A program made the translations under genes and the position numbers. The notes under the pieces were generated by a model that did not search any database, was not told where the DNA came from, and worked only from the letters and a program-made list of their open reading frames with translations. Shown in pieces: positions 9,806-20,409 of a stretch of DNA of 64,000 nucleotides (positions are counted from its first letter, which is position 1; the number at the start of each line of letters is the position of its first letter). Source of the DNA: Thamnaconus septentrionalis (Eukaryota; Chordata; Actinopteri; Tetraodontiformes; Monacanthidae); assembly GCA_009823395.1 (NCBI GenBank), contig CM020518.1:15134501-15198500 (forward strand). The letters are read 5' to 3'.

Positions 9806-10990
9806 GATGGCCCAATCACTGAATGAACTGAATGTAGAAAGGACCACAGTTGAGAGACATTTCTCCCGTCTTGCCAGTAGCATTATGAAGACTCACACGG
9901 AGATGTTTGTGGAGGAGTTACAGCAGAACTTCAAGAAGCTCACACTGGAGAGCTCCAAAGTCATGTAGGCAAACAACAAGGTGGAGGGCACTTACATGGC
10001 AGAGTTCGAAGCAGCTACTGGAGCGGAGTTGAGCGACCTACAGAGAGCTGACATAGAAAAGGCAGAGAAAGAATGTGAGCAGAAGACTGAAGAAGTTAAA
10101 CTCCTCATCCAAGGAACACTCTGAACCACATATGGAGAAAAAGAACTGTCCCTGGCTCTATAAGTTGCAGAGGTTGAGTGTAAGAATGTCTTCTCCACTC
10201 AGCCAGACACAAGTCTGGAGGCACATGAGTTTATGCTGACCCACTTAGAGAAGTTGGTGCAGAAGCGCACGCCAGAACTGGAGGTGCTGGACTCAACCTG
10301 CAGAGAAAGAAGACTTCAATTGCCGTGTAAGAGAGCTCAAGGCCCACCTTCCTAAGCTGGTGTCACGCAAGGCTGCCTTCATCAAAGCAGTAAGTTTCAA
10401 GGTAGATCCTCAACAAGAATCCTTCTCAGTCCGCAGCTTAGCCCCAGTAGTGGCAATACAGCTAAAAGCCGCAGCTCTACCGAAGTGTTACGGCAACCAG
10501 CGTGACTACTACAGGTGGAGGAAATAATTGGAGGCTCTGCAGGAGCAACGTGAACCTACTGGCTCCAAGGAGTTGCACATTTTTCAGCCGCTTGACAGCC
10601 TTGACAAGAAAGTGGCCAGAGATCTGCTCCTGTCATCACTCTATACACCTCATCAGACAAGATCTTCAGAGTCCTGGAGAACCGGTTTGGGAACCAAGCC
10701 ACCATTACTCTCAAAATCATTGAAGCACTACAAACAACTCCACCAGTCAGGAGCGGACACCCCAAAAAAAAAAAATCATAGAGCCCATCCAAATTGTTGA
10801 AAAGGCCCTCTATGACTTAAATGAACCAGACAATGCAGATGCCATAAAGAACCCATTGGTGACTAAATCCATCGAGGGCCAACTTCCAGAAATCCTAAAG
10901 AAAGACTGCCTAACCGATAGTGCTGCCCTGGCAAACACTGTTCACCAGAACTGCTTTGATAAGGTAATCATGTTCCTGAAGTCAAAATAA
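9806..10990 (+). pseudogene. BEL/Pao gag remnant (DUF1759-like)
   Basis: Broken plus-strand frames give a helical N-terminal stretch (for example RHFSRLASSIMKTHTEMF and FEAATGAELSDLQRADIEKA), then LDSLDKKVARDLLLSS and FRVLENRFGNQATITLKIIE, as in the Pao-type gag domain DUF1759. Many in-frame stops and several frameshifts occur, including one at an A-run near 10764-10775. In a working element this protein packages RNA. I saw no CCHC knuckles downstream, so they may have been lost. Confidence 0.75.
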
Positions 10991-10999
10991 TCTATATAT

Positions 11000-11700
11000 G
11001 AACAACTAGATCAGCTGAGGGATGCCAGCAAAGCTGCCAATGAATACTTTTCTCTGTCCAGCCACCAGCCCCAAGTCACAAAGAACACCAAAATACGTTC
11101 CAGAAAAAGCTGAGGGCAAAATATACACCAAAGCGCAAGAAGAGTTCCTATCCAAACTTCCACGTGAGCTGACGCAGCAGTGTCAAGACGCTTTCTGCAA
11201 CGTTACATCTTGGGCATACAATTCTACTGCAGCTGAGAGAGGCCTTTTGGGTATCCAGTGATCCTGATGCTCCTTGACGTAACTGTCAACACCGGACAAA
11301 GAATCGGGACTCTCATTGACCTCGCATCAGACACTAACTATATTACACATTAAGCTGCATGTAATTTGAACCTAAGAAGTGAGGACGTGACACTGGTTGT
11401 TTTACACCATTGGAGGGATGAAAGTTTATGTCGCAACTAAGCGCTACCTCCTCAAGATACATGTCAACACTCCAAGAAGCACTCTCAAGTCAAGATCCAG
11501 AGAAATACAACTTCTGATCAGCCACAAATATGGTCAGCTGGGACCTCAGAAAGTTTATTCCGTTGGTGATCTGGTGATCTGGTGCTCTGTGACCCGCTTG
11601 GCAAGACCATTGGAGGCACACACCTGGACCTCTCTTCAAAGTAACTTTAATGGCCCATACATCTAAGATGCACTTTGCAAGATCTATGAGAACTGCAGCA
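11000..11700 (+). pseudogene. BEL/Pao protease region remnant (DUF1758-like)
   Basis: After EEFLSKLPRELTQQ the translation continues to GTLIDLASDTNYITH (about 11307-11351), the retropepsin-like core of Pao elements, then IGGMKVYVATKRYLLKI in a shifted frame. The usual D-[ST]-G triplet reads D-L-A here. Some Pao families may carry this variant, so I do not call it a loss. Stops and shifts break the frame repeatedly, and short matches continue toward 11700. Confidence 0.7.
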
Positions 11701-12079
11701 GTCAAGTACAGTGAACTCAACTGAACTCACCTGTAAAAATCCAGGCCAGTCTCCTAACCATCCAGCACACCCACCCAATACAGCCACTAGCGGCAGAGAC
11801 TTTGTGAAGTGAAGTGGTGAAAAAGCATGACACAACTTTTGGCCAAGAGGAGCAAGAATTGCCAAACATAGGGAAAAAATGACACTGGCTGAGGAAAGAG
11901 AGATAGAGCTGGTGAGAAATGGTTTGACGTACCGTAGACCACCACAGCCCTGATCCACACTGGCACGCCAACTATCCATGGACAGAGGATCCAGCATCTC
12001 TACCCAACAATAAAAGAGCAGTTGAGGCCACATTTCTCAGAATGGAGAAGCAGTTGGCAAAGGAGCCTTCTTCTTCTCC

Positions 12080-12496
12080 ATGAAGAAGAAAAAAATCTGC
12101 CTTGGTCAAGACTTACTGACGGAAGAAGTCAGACAACAAACCCCAGATCCACTCACTAGAAGAGAGCTGTTCAGCCTAGTCTCTGGCCTCTACGATCCAT
12201 TCAGTCTTGTAGCTCCTGCAACACAGAAGGGAGCCATCTTGATCCGAAGAGCTTTTCAAGAAGCAAAGGTAATGTACTGCGTAGACACCTGGGATGCCGC
12301 CTTGTCCGAAGAACTACGAGAAGACGCGATAAAGCTTCTTGAAGAGTATGCCGACCTGAGCCAACTCAGATTCACCAGACCTCTGACACCACCAGACCCA
12401 TGTGAAAGACCAAGTGGCATCACCTTCTCTGATGGCAGTGAGCGCACATATGGCCTGGTCTGCACATACCCTGGAGCTGCAGCCACGGTGTCATGA
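12080..12496 (+). pseudogene. BEL/Pao post-RT block (Peptidase_A17-type, start of RNase H)
   Basis: This is a continuous 138-codon frame containing LTRRELFSLVSGLYDPFSL, KGAILIRRAFQEAK and ITFSDGSERTYG. These are the conserved connection after the reverse transcriptase and the start of RNase H. It is the longest undamaged part of the element, in contrast to the stop-ridden gag. The catalytic RT palm is missing upstream, and the frame ends shortly after the first RNase H motif. It has no independent enzymatic function. Confidence 0.8.
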
Positions 12497-12700
12497 GAAG
12501 CTGGAACGGCTCTGATAATCTCCCAGGTCTCTTGGCAGCTCCTTGCTGCATCATAAAGGAAAGCCGGGTAAACAATGATTGGACACGTGCTCATTACATA
12601 ACTGGTATCTCCCATATAGTTCCTTCAACTAAGACTGGAGGAAGTCCACCATCTGGCCCTTGTGGCCCTCTTCCACCATATGGCGTATCACAGGCAACAT

Positions 12701-14620
12701 CATGACTCAGATGTCAGGGAAAGTCCTTGTTAGTGCCGTGTCTGTTTGGTGGCAGCCAGCTAATCAGTGTGCTAATTAGCACTCAAAGTCATCAAGACTT
12801 TTTTTTTCCTTTTTTTTTGGCCCCTTTTAATCTCTGCAGGCCGTGTTAGCGCCAAAGGGGCATAAGGTCAGCTGTGCCGTTACTTTAACAGATTATAGAC
12901 ATAAAGTTGAAGGGGGAAAAAATAATATCTCTGCTGACCTATGTGGTTTCGATGTGAAAGAGCAAGTTATACTTTTTTTGGAGGTGGTGTCGGGGTGAAG
13001 GAGGGTGGAATAGCTTATTTGAAAGGAAGCCCCTTTCCTTTCACAAGCAACAAATGTTTTAATTAAAAATGAAACGGCTGTAATTTCCTCCGCACACAGT
13101 TGTTGTGAGTGTTACCTTCGTCCATCATTTATTTTATTTTGCTCCATTAGAGACGGAGGGATACAACGCAACACTGAGTGAAACGCAAACGCATCTGTGA
13201 CAGTCTGCGTGTGCCTGTAATGTGCCAATTACTCTCGTACCGTCCTTTATGGGGTGATCACTCTTTGGTTGCGTGCGAACGTGGTTTGTGAGGAGGAGAA
13301 GAGACGTAGGGAAGCAATTCCCTGCGGCGTGTGTTTTTTTTCTTCCTTGGAATGAGCCATTGAGACGGGTCTCAGCCAGTAGTGTTCAGCCACCGTGTAT
13401 CTTGAAGTTCCGGGAGGTGTTGAGCCCCTCCCTCGTCTACCGTCTGGATGGAGCTGGTTGTTATGAAACCATTTTGTGTTACACTTTGATGACTGACCTG
13501 TCAGGCTCACCACGCTTGGTTGTCCATGACTGGTGGAGCACAGCCTGACAGAGACTTGTTTGGACATTGTCATGGTCACCATCTCTGGCCTGCTTGGGCA
13601 CTCTTCTTCTTTATTGTGAAGCGCTGCGAGAGAATATTTAAAAGTTTTGCATGGTTTCCGAAACGCTGCAAAAGATAAAGAATAATGGGCTTGGTAATGC
13701 AACTTCAAGCAGTATTTACACTGACTGAATGTCTGTTGGAATCATGTGTAAAGCCTTTTTAATTCATTTTCTTCCAGTCTTTAAGCTTAAGAGTGGACCA
13801 ACATTCCAATATATTGCTGTATTTGACATTATATGCCTTCAGCAACCTTCTTCAGTTTTGTGGTTGTGGTACTTGGTTTGATATAAATTGTGAAATATCA
13901 GCTAAAATATAAAGGTCAGTAACTTACGGTCACCACTTGCAGTTAAAAAAACAAACAAACAAACAAAAAAACACTGTTTTGTTGTCACTTTCTTGTATTC
14001 ATGCAAAAATACAAAAAGCAGGGCAATCTGACACTTGAAATATCAATGGTTTGGCACTGTAAGAGGGGAGACAATGCTAGTTTCAATATGCTTCATTTAT
14101 TTGACAAAGTAGGTTATCATTGTACCGTAAGTGCAAAGAACAAATTGCTATTCCCTGTCACTAAAATGCAACTAAATCTTATATGTTGTTGTTGGCCATA
14201 AATACGGAACTGACTGAAGTATATAACCTACATTTATCAGTTCAGCCCCCTCTGCCCCCGTGGTTACTGTTGCTATGTCTGGCAAGTCTTCTCTTCAGTT
14301 TCATTCACACCATTTCAACATGGTTTTTCGGTGAATGGCTAAGAAATCAGAGAGAACTAGACACAAAAGGACTGCAATATTCAATGTGCCAGCGAGCACA
14401 GCATAAGGGTGAAATGTGTCCAGGCTGGTGGTACAGACACAGGTACACAGAATAGGGGAATGATATTTCCTCACGCGTATGATAACCCAGACAGTATACA
14501 GAGGAACCAAGAAAGTTCAGGTCTTTTCCATGAACCATTTTATCTCTTTTACTATTTTAGCTGTTTTGTTTTAAAGCTTTATCTGTTTTAATGCCATAAA
14601 CACGTTTAAAGACATTAATA
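12701..14620. other. Low-copy sequence, no supported gene
   Basis: A 153-codon open frame on the minus strand (13247-13708) shows no recognisable domain and looks like chance. A (CAAA)n-like tract lies near 13945-13970. Nothing else is identified. Confidence 0.5.
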
Positions 14621-14624
14621 ATAA

Positions 14625-14740
14625 GGCTGTCACCTTGCAGCAAGAAGGGTGTGGGTTCGATTCCAATGCTTCTGGCCTTTCTGCGTGGAGTTTGCCGGAT
14701 CTCCCTGTGTCTGTATGTGTTCTCTCCAGGTGCTACCTCC
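14625..14740 (+). mobile_element. 5' part of a tRNA-headed SINE, interrupted
   Basis: The B-box-like GGGTTCGATTCC (about 14653-14664) and the following unit match the SINE at 16714-17093 in the opposite orientation. The match breaks off near 14740, where the Rex1-like LINE starts, and resumes at about 15336. Confidence 0.75.
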
Positions 14741-14741
14741 T

Positions 14742-14864
14742 CAGCAGACACACAGAAGAGAATGGAGTGCTGGCCACGACAGACTGGTAGAAGAGTTCAA
14801 AGATGCTGGAGGTCTTCTACCAGTCTGTCGTGTCCAGCACTCGATTCTCTTCTGTGGTCTGCTG
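14742..14864. repeat. Fold-back inverted repeat of about 52 bp
   Basis: Arm 14742-14793 and arm 14814-14864 are reverse complements except for one indel and two mismatches, with a 20-nt loop. The right arm is LINE coding sequence (FYQSVVSSTRFSSVVCWGG). The left arm is its inverted copy at the 5' truncation point of the insertion. Confidence 0.92.
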
Positions 14865-15084
14865 GGGAGGCAGCATCTCAGCCAGTGACACCAGCAGACT
14901 GAGCAAACTGATTAAGAAGGCTGGTTTTGTCATTGGCTGCAGACAGGAGACCTTTGAGGCGGTGGGGAGGAGGATGTTGAACAAACTGTTATCCATCATG
15001 GACAACCAGGACCATGCTCTCCACCACATGCTCGAAAAGACAGCGAGCCTCTTCTCCAACAGACTGAGTAGCTTCATTGTCTGA
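14800..15084 (+). pseudogene. LINE ORF2 C-terminus (Rex1/L2-group)
   Basis: This 93-codon frame from MLEVFYQSVVSS to a stop at 15084 is the post-RT C-terminal domain of a fish LINE. No premature stop is seen until a point where family members usually continue (a ...RSFVP...LYN-type end). The next bases give similar residues in another frame (GFRRSFLPRAITLYN-like, about 15085-15135), so a frameshift near 15080 is likely. Being 5'-truncated, it lacks endonuclease and RT and cannot move. Confidence 0.75.
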
Positions 15085-15335
15085 AGGAAGGCTTCAGGAG
15101 ATCCTTCCTGCCTAGAGCCATTACCCTCTATAACTATTCCCCACTGTGTGACTGATACCATTCTGGCCATTTTTCCCTGGACCCAATGGCAAATAATGCA
15201 CTAATGGTTTAGAAAACCTTTCTTATCCCTACTGTATAGTTTATTTTTTTAACTATTTTTTTTTAGTGCTGCAACAGCGTAGTTTCCAATTTGGGATCAA
15301 AACTATCTATCTATCTATCTACCTACCTACGGTAC

Positions 15336-15540
15336 CTACTCCAGCCTCCTCCTACAATCCAATGGCTAATTATTTGTATGTGTGAATTGCTGCTTGTCTC
15401 AGTGTGTTGACCCCTGTGATACACTGGAAATTTGACCAGATATAACCCTGCACTCAGCCTAAAATGGCTGCAACAGGCTCCAGAGCCCAATGCCACCCTG
15501 AGTGCAGGAGAAGGGGTGATGGAAAATGGATTTTGAAAGT
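15336..15540 (+). mobile_element. 3' part of the interrupted SINE
   Basis: It resumes with ACTCCAGCCTCCTCCTAC (the 'CTCCGGCTTCCTCCCAC' segment of the family) and ends in GGAAAATGGAT, the typical 3' end. It completes the unit begun at 14625. Confidence 0.7.
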
Positions 15541-16713
15541 AATAAAGGTGAGCTGAATGGCTCTTCACGCTGACGTATGTCTATCCTGCAAACATAAGTC
15601 AGAAGAATTAGAATGTCCACAAACTCTATAATTGTCTTATTATGAAAGGAATTGGAAGTGCATTTTTAAGGCTTTTTTTTTTTTTTAAATATATATTTTA
15701 TGCCATAAAAGAAAAACAAATGCTCGGACAGATTTCCGTGGTTGGTGAGATTGATGAAAACGTTCTGCCCAGTAAAAACAAGAAAATAAGAGGCGCTTAT
15801 GATCTGTTCTGTCAGAACAGGCTCTACCCAGCCACAGCAAAACACACTTTTAAACACAGATCAAGATGTAAACAAAGGGTCGACTTTATGAAATAAACAT
15901 ATTCCCGACGGCCTTCCCTTATGATGACAGATGATTTATATGAAAACAAGACCTTGACACACTTCCTGTCACCTTCAGCCTGTTTCCTGACCTCGTCTCT
16001 CTGCCTTTAGAGGGACAGATTAATTAGAAATGGGCTTAAGCCTTGATGAGACAAATGCCAGACGGATGCTGTTTGAACAGCAAACTAGTTTTGGGATATT
16101 AAAGAGAGATGTGAAAATTGGACTGACTTGTCATTGGAGGAGAAATGGAGGGCACGTTCAGTACTCTGAACTTTATTATAGGAATGATGAAAATCAAGAG
16201 AACCTTTTTTCCATATATATACAAAACGTGGGCACACACACACACACACACACATATTTTTTCTGACTTCAAAAAGGGTTCCTTCACCTCAACCTCCTCC
16301 TCATCTTTTGTGCCATTATGTTAGAAGTAAGTAAAAGAGTTTCACAAAAATGAGAACTGCTTCGGGGAAAAAAAAATAAAAAATGTGGCGTCGCATATTC
16401 AGCTTGTTTCCTCTTTCCTGGCTCTCCTCGCCAGGTCATTTTGTGGAGAATATCCAAGATGGCATAAAGAAAAGGGAAGGGTCTGTGATAAGGTTCGTTT
16501 CATTTTGTAGGGACATATACACTTTTATTTAACCACACTTATTGAATACCTTCTATTGACAAATTATTCCAATGCTAAATTTGTAGTTCAGTTTGTGCAC
16601 CACTATATTCTACACCTCTGTTCACATGCTGATCTCATGATCAGCAGGTATTTTATCACCCCATCTGTACAACTAGGTACTGTTCATTATAAAATGTATT
16701 TTAATTCAAACTT
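15541..16713. other. Low-copy sequence, no gene seen
   Basis: Contains a T-run (15674-15687) and a (CA)n microsatellite (about 16231-16254). No recognisable gene. The last 12 bases (16702-16713) are the left copy of the SINE target duplication. Confidence 0.55.
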
Positions 16714-17093
16714 CATTCATTCATTCATTCATCTTCTATACCCGCTTATTCCAATTCAGGGTCACGGGGGTCTGCTGGAGCCTATCCCAGCTGTCTTAGG
16801 GCGAAGGCAGGGTACACCCTGGACAAGTCACCAGTTCATCGCAGGGCCACATAGAAACAAACAACCATTCACACTCACATGCACACCTATAGACAATTTA
16901 CAGTGTTCAATTGACCTCACATGCATGTTTTTGGACTGTGGGAGGAAGCCGGAGAACCCGGAGAGAACCCACACAGACACGGGGAGAACATGCAAACTCC
17001 ACACAGAAAGGTCACAGGCCCGGGCCCCGGAATCGAACCCACAACCTTCTTGCTGTGAGGCGGCAGCGCTAACCACTGCGCCACCGTGTCGCC
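16714..17093 (-). mobile_element. Full-length tRNA-headed SINE (about 380 bp) with perfect 12-bp target duplication
   Basis: On the minus strand it starts GGCGACACGGTGGCG with an A-box-like GGCGCAGTGG (complement about 17073-17083) and a B-box GGTTCGATTCC (complement 17029-17039), the RNA polymerase III promoter of tRNA-derived SINEs. The body runs to a (AATG)n tail at 16714-16732. It is flanked by identical 12-base copies TAATTCAAACTT at 16702-16713 and 17094-17105. Perfect duplications and complete ends suggest a fairly recent insertion. Some databases may label such repeats as LINE 3' ends. Confidence 0.88.
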
Positions 17094-17105
17094 TAATTCA
17101 AACTT

Positions 17106-17319
17106 GAAAAATGAAATATCCGGGTAAGAGTAGTTGTGTTAAAATGTGTATTTATTTATTTTAATTAATGCATGTATTATTATTATTATTATTATTATTA
17201 TTAGTAGTAGTAGTAGTAGTATACCTATCAGTAATAGTCAGAATACATTTTATTCACAGTGTTCAAATTAAATTACAATGTAACTGTAAATAAAACACAA
17301 AGGAGATTGATCAGATTTG
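17106..17319. repeat. (ATT)n/(AGT)n compound microsatellite
   Basis: Trinucleotide array at about 17175-17222, changing from ATT to AGT units; otherwise AT-rich sequence. Confidence 0.9.
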
Positions 17320-17960
17320 TAAATAAGAGGAATCAAAAAGGAAACTTCAGCACATGAGAGAGAAAGTTCACCGCCTTGCTGCTGTCTTTGCATTAGAATT
17401 CAGTTTGCTGTAATTTTGGCTGTAGAGCTTCATGGAAGACTCTTAAAGGTTGCCTCTGTGCTCTGTGACAAAATGACATCAAGGTGTTAAAGAGCTCCGG
17501 CTGATTGCTCCTCTGCTGGATTCTTATCTGTGTATATACACACAAGCGGGCGGTCTTCCTCTGATAGTCGTTTTTGTTAGACAAACCATGACCTCCTGTG
17601 CGTGCGTTTCATCCGGCAGTTTAATGAGTTCCAGCTATCTAGCCCAAGCAGAATGACAGACATTCCTTTAAAAGAGTGAGTGATCCAAATGAATATTAAG
17701 AGGGTGTCGTTTTATTTCTCCCCTTTATTTTACCATTCAACACAATGCCAGATCGCATGGGCTTTACACACTTGCTGCACATGGTTTAATGGTTAATGCG
17801 AAAATGTTTGGTAAAGACGACGAATAATAAGTGTCAAAGCACAAACAGAGCAGGATCATTATCATTAGTTTGATGAGGATGTAATTGCATGCAATTAAGG
17901 CCATAATTTACAGAGGGCAATGCTCTTTAACAAACCCCAAGCGATTACTGTTTTTAGCAT
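17320..17960. promoter_or_regulatory. Possible conserved noncoding block with a perfect homeodomain-type palindrome
   Basis: Balanced, repeat-free, non-coding sequence with many ATTA/TAAT core sites. It includes the perfect palindrome TAATTGCATGCAATTA (17882-17897), followed by GGCCATAATTTA. The texture resembles developmental enhancers, but no alignment was available. The palindrome is seen directly; conservation is inferred. Confidence 0.3.
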
Positions 17961-20337
17961 AAAGTCAAGCGAGCACTTATTCCATTTCTCTGTTGCGCTG
18001 TTGTGTCAACTTTTCTAGATTAACCCTAAACTCACTTGCAAATTATCCGGGCATGATAATTTCTCCCTTTTGTACACAGTTTATTGTTGTTGTTGTTGTT
18101 TTAATTTTATTTCAGCACAAAAACTGATTGATTTTTCAAGAATTGGTTCATCCTTACGAAGCTGCTGTTTATTTGTTAGTTTTTGCTGTTTCAGTCCAAT
18201 GTAAACCATGAAATACAGCCAAATGTCTTATAAATTTTTTTGCTTCATTAAGGACCTTTGTTAACTCACAAACAGTGTTTGAAGGTTGCGCGGAAAGCGC
18301 GTCATGAAACACTTGACAGAATTGCTCTCATGTGCTTGTTGAACTCCAACCCTGGAATGATGATATTACATACGCACTGGAGTTGTGCGACGTCACCCCC
18401 CCGAGTTGAATTTAAGCTTGATGTCCTTTGTGTGTGGTGTGGTGTGTTGGGCAGTACACAGTAACACGAACAACAAGGTCAGAGACACTTCCTTTGGGCC
18501 TACCTTTTGTTCTTTATTAGTTAAGTGAGTGGGCGTGGCCGCAGTTCGGCTTCACTTAAGCATTAGCGGATCGCAGTGGAGGACAATGGAGTCTGTTCGC
18601 CACTAAAAACTGTGATTATTCACCCGTAATTGCCTCTTATGGGAATGCTGCATTTTAATGCCTCTTACCTGCAGCCTACCCACCTGCTATGAGTCATATT
18701 TTACATCCACTGACTTTGCAAAGTTGAGCTCCCTGAGTCATTAAAAAGGCAAGCCACTTAATGCCGGAGAAATGTTTCAATCCAGACTCGGATAATGCCG
18801 ACTGACATGCAGGGTAGACTGTTTCGCATAACCATGGGGCTATATTTTACACGACTGCCGAGGAAACTGCCCTGAGGCAACGATTGAAAAAGTCAGTCGA
18901 TATTGGTCCATCAGAAAAAACAAAAAAACAAAAAAATATCCCAAATGTCGTGTTATTTCTGCATCGCTGCGGAAGGCTAAATTGCAAAACTGGGGCTTAC
19001 GAAACAGCTGGTGTCAAGTGTCGTGCCAGTGCACAGTTAGTGCAGTTCTGGTGAGGGGAATTTTCTTCACAGAGAGTATTTTTCACAACGCCAATAATTT
19101 ATCCACTCAGATAAGGCACGGTTATTGCTCCTTTTCCTTCGCAAGGGACCTTGATTGGTGAGTTATATATCCTTGCCCACTGAAAATGAATCAGAAAGGT
19201 ATCAAGCCAGAACTGTGAGACTTAATATCTCTGCAGTTCAGCAACCCTGCACAGCAGAGACTCAATCCAGACAAATGTTTGCTGCTGCTCAGAACATATG
19301 ACTAAATGTACATATAGTTTTATCTTTTTTTATTGTGACAAACATATTTTGCGCATGAATTAATTTCATCTGGGCATTTGGGACACGTAATGTAGTTATT
19401 GCTCCTGGTTAAACGTGATTACTGATGCCTTTAAATGCTAATGAACAGGGGATTATGTCTGAAAACAATGATTTAGACTTCATGGGCAATGGTGTAGAAG
19501 AGACACAAGGCAGTAGTGTCTCTTGAAATGAACATTTTGAAGTCAAGACCTTAATCAAGACCAAGACCGAGTCACGACCAAGTCAAAAAACAAACAAACG
19601 GTGGAACTGAAAGAGGTCACTCTGCTCAAAAAGCACCAGCTGCGGTAGCGCCAATGGAGGTGTGAACATTTTTAAAATAGATGCATCTTATTGCTTGCAT
19701 TTGAAGAAGGTAGAATAATGACGCTGCACCAGGAACAGCCTTGCCTCTTCTTTGAAATCCCCTTGAGACTGCCGTGTCCGAGACCAGGACCAACACCAAA
19801 GAATCTCAAATTCAAGATGAAATGGGGCCACGTAGAAGAGGTCTCAATTCCATCTTGAGAACTAAAAAAACACGTTAAGGACTCCACGCTACAATGTTTT
19901 TCCTAAAAAAACATTGTAGAGACAATGTTAAACTGAGTTATGAGCCTTCTTTAACTAGGCCACCTAAGAGAGTGGATACATTCAGACTACCCACTGGCAT
20001 TCTATTCCACTTTTAGAACCAGAGGGAATTCATTCCATAATAGTTAATGAGGGTTGACCGGTTTAGGTATCATGTGGAAAATAAGCTCTGGGTAATTAAC
20101 TTCAAACCGCAGTTTTGCATGGCTCCTCATCTGATTGTCTATGATGAGACCCAGAACGTTACTCTACTGAAAGAGACACATGACATTTGGTTGGTGAGGC
20201 ACGCCAATACTGTACTGACTGGGGACTGTGGAGTCAGACCTTGATAATTGCACTGCACTACTTTTAGACCATTGTGTGCAGAATTTGTCGATTATGCATA
20301 GGTTATTGCAAAGGATGGCACAAAGTGTAAATGTTAA
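17961..20337. other. Low-copy sequence, no gene seen
   Basis: No supported coding region. About 19540-19880 is rich in 'ccaagaccgagtc' and 'gagaccaggacc'-like words, which recur in some fish repeats, but I cannot assign a family. A GTT repeat lies at about 18079-18101. Confidence 0.5.
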
Positions 20338-20359
20338 CCATATATATCTATATATATAT

Positions 20360-20407
<48 letters not shown>

Positions 20408-20409
20408 AA
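20338..20409. repeat. (TA)n/(TG)n compound microsatellite
   Basis: TA-rich palindromic array passing into TG units; prone to slippage and cruciform formation. Confidence 0.95.

Larger units (their letters stand above)
9400..12700 (+). mobile_element. Decayed BEL/Pao LTR retrotransposon, reverse transcriptase core deleted
   Basis: Fragments of gag, a DUF1758-like protease region and the C-terminal part of the polymerase region (Peptidase_A17-type block) occur in the correct order on the plus strand. They are broken by many stops and frameshifts. The catalytic reverse transcriptase domain with its YVDD-type motif is missing between about 12060 and 12090, where the pre-RT segment joins directly to the post-RT segment. 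No integrase or 3' LTR follows. Family assignment rests on the protein blocks. Confidence 0.85.
14742..15335 (+). mobile_element. 5'-truncated Rex1/L2-group LINE, 3' end with (CTAT)n tail
   Basis: The plus strand encodes the C-terminal end of a non-LTR reverse transcriptase polyprotein: FYQSVVSS, VVCWGGSI, LSKLIKKAGFVIGC and NKLLSIMDNQDHALHHML. A short 3' UTR follows, then a TATC/CTAC tail (15303-15332). The catalytic RT motifs lie upstream in full elements and are absent here. It sits inside a SINE copy, so it is younger than that SINE. A Rex1-type clade is my best guess; L2 is the alternative. Confidence 0.82.

Noticed and set aside
13247..13708. 153-codon open frame on the minus strand
   Set aside because: Composition looks random, with no recognisable motif and no flanking splice or repeat evidence.
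17029..17083. A-box and B-box sequences suggesting a tRNA gene
   Set aside because: They belong to the SINE head; no cloverleaf or 3' acceptor can be formed.
16556..17107. 183-codon open frame on the plus strand
   Set aside because: Most of it is the antisense of the SINE, so it is not a host gene.
19540..19880. 'ccaagaccgagtc' rich stretch as a tandem satellite
   Set aside because: Words recur but no regular period could be established by eye.
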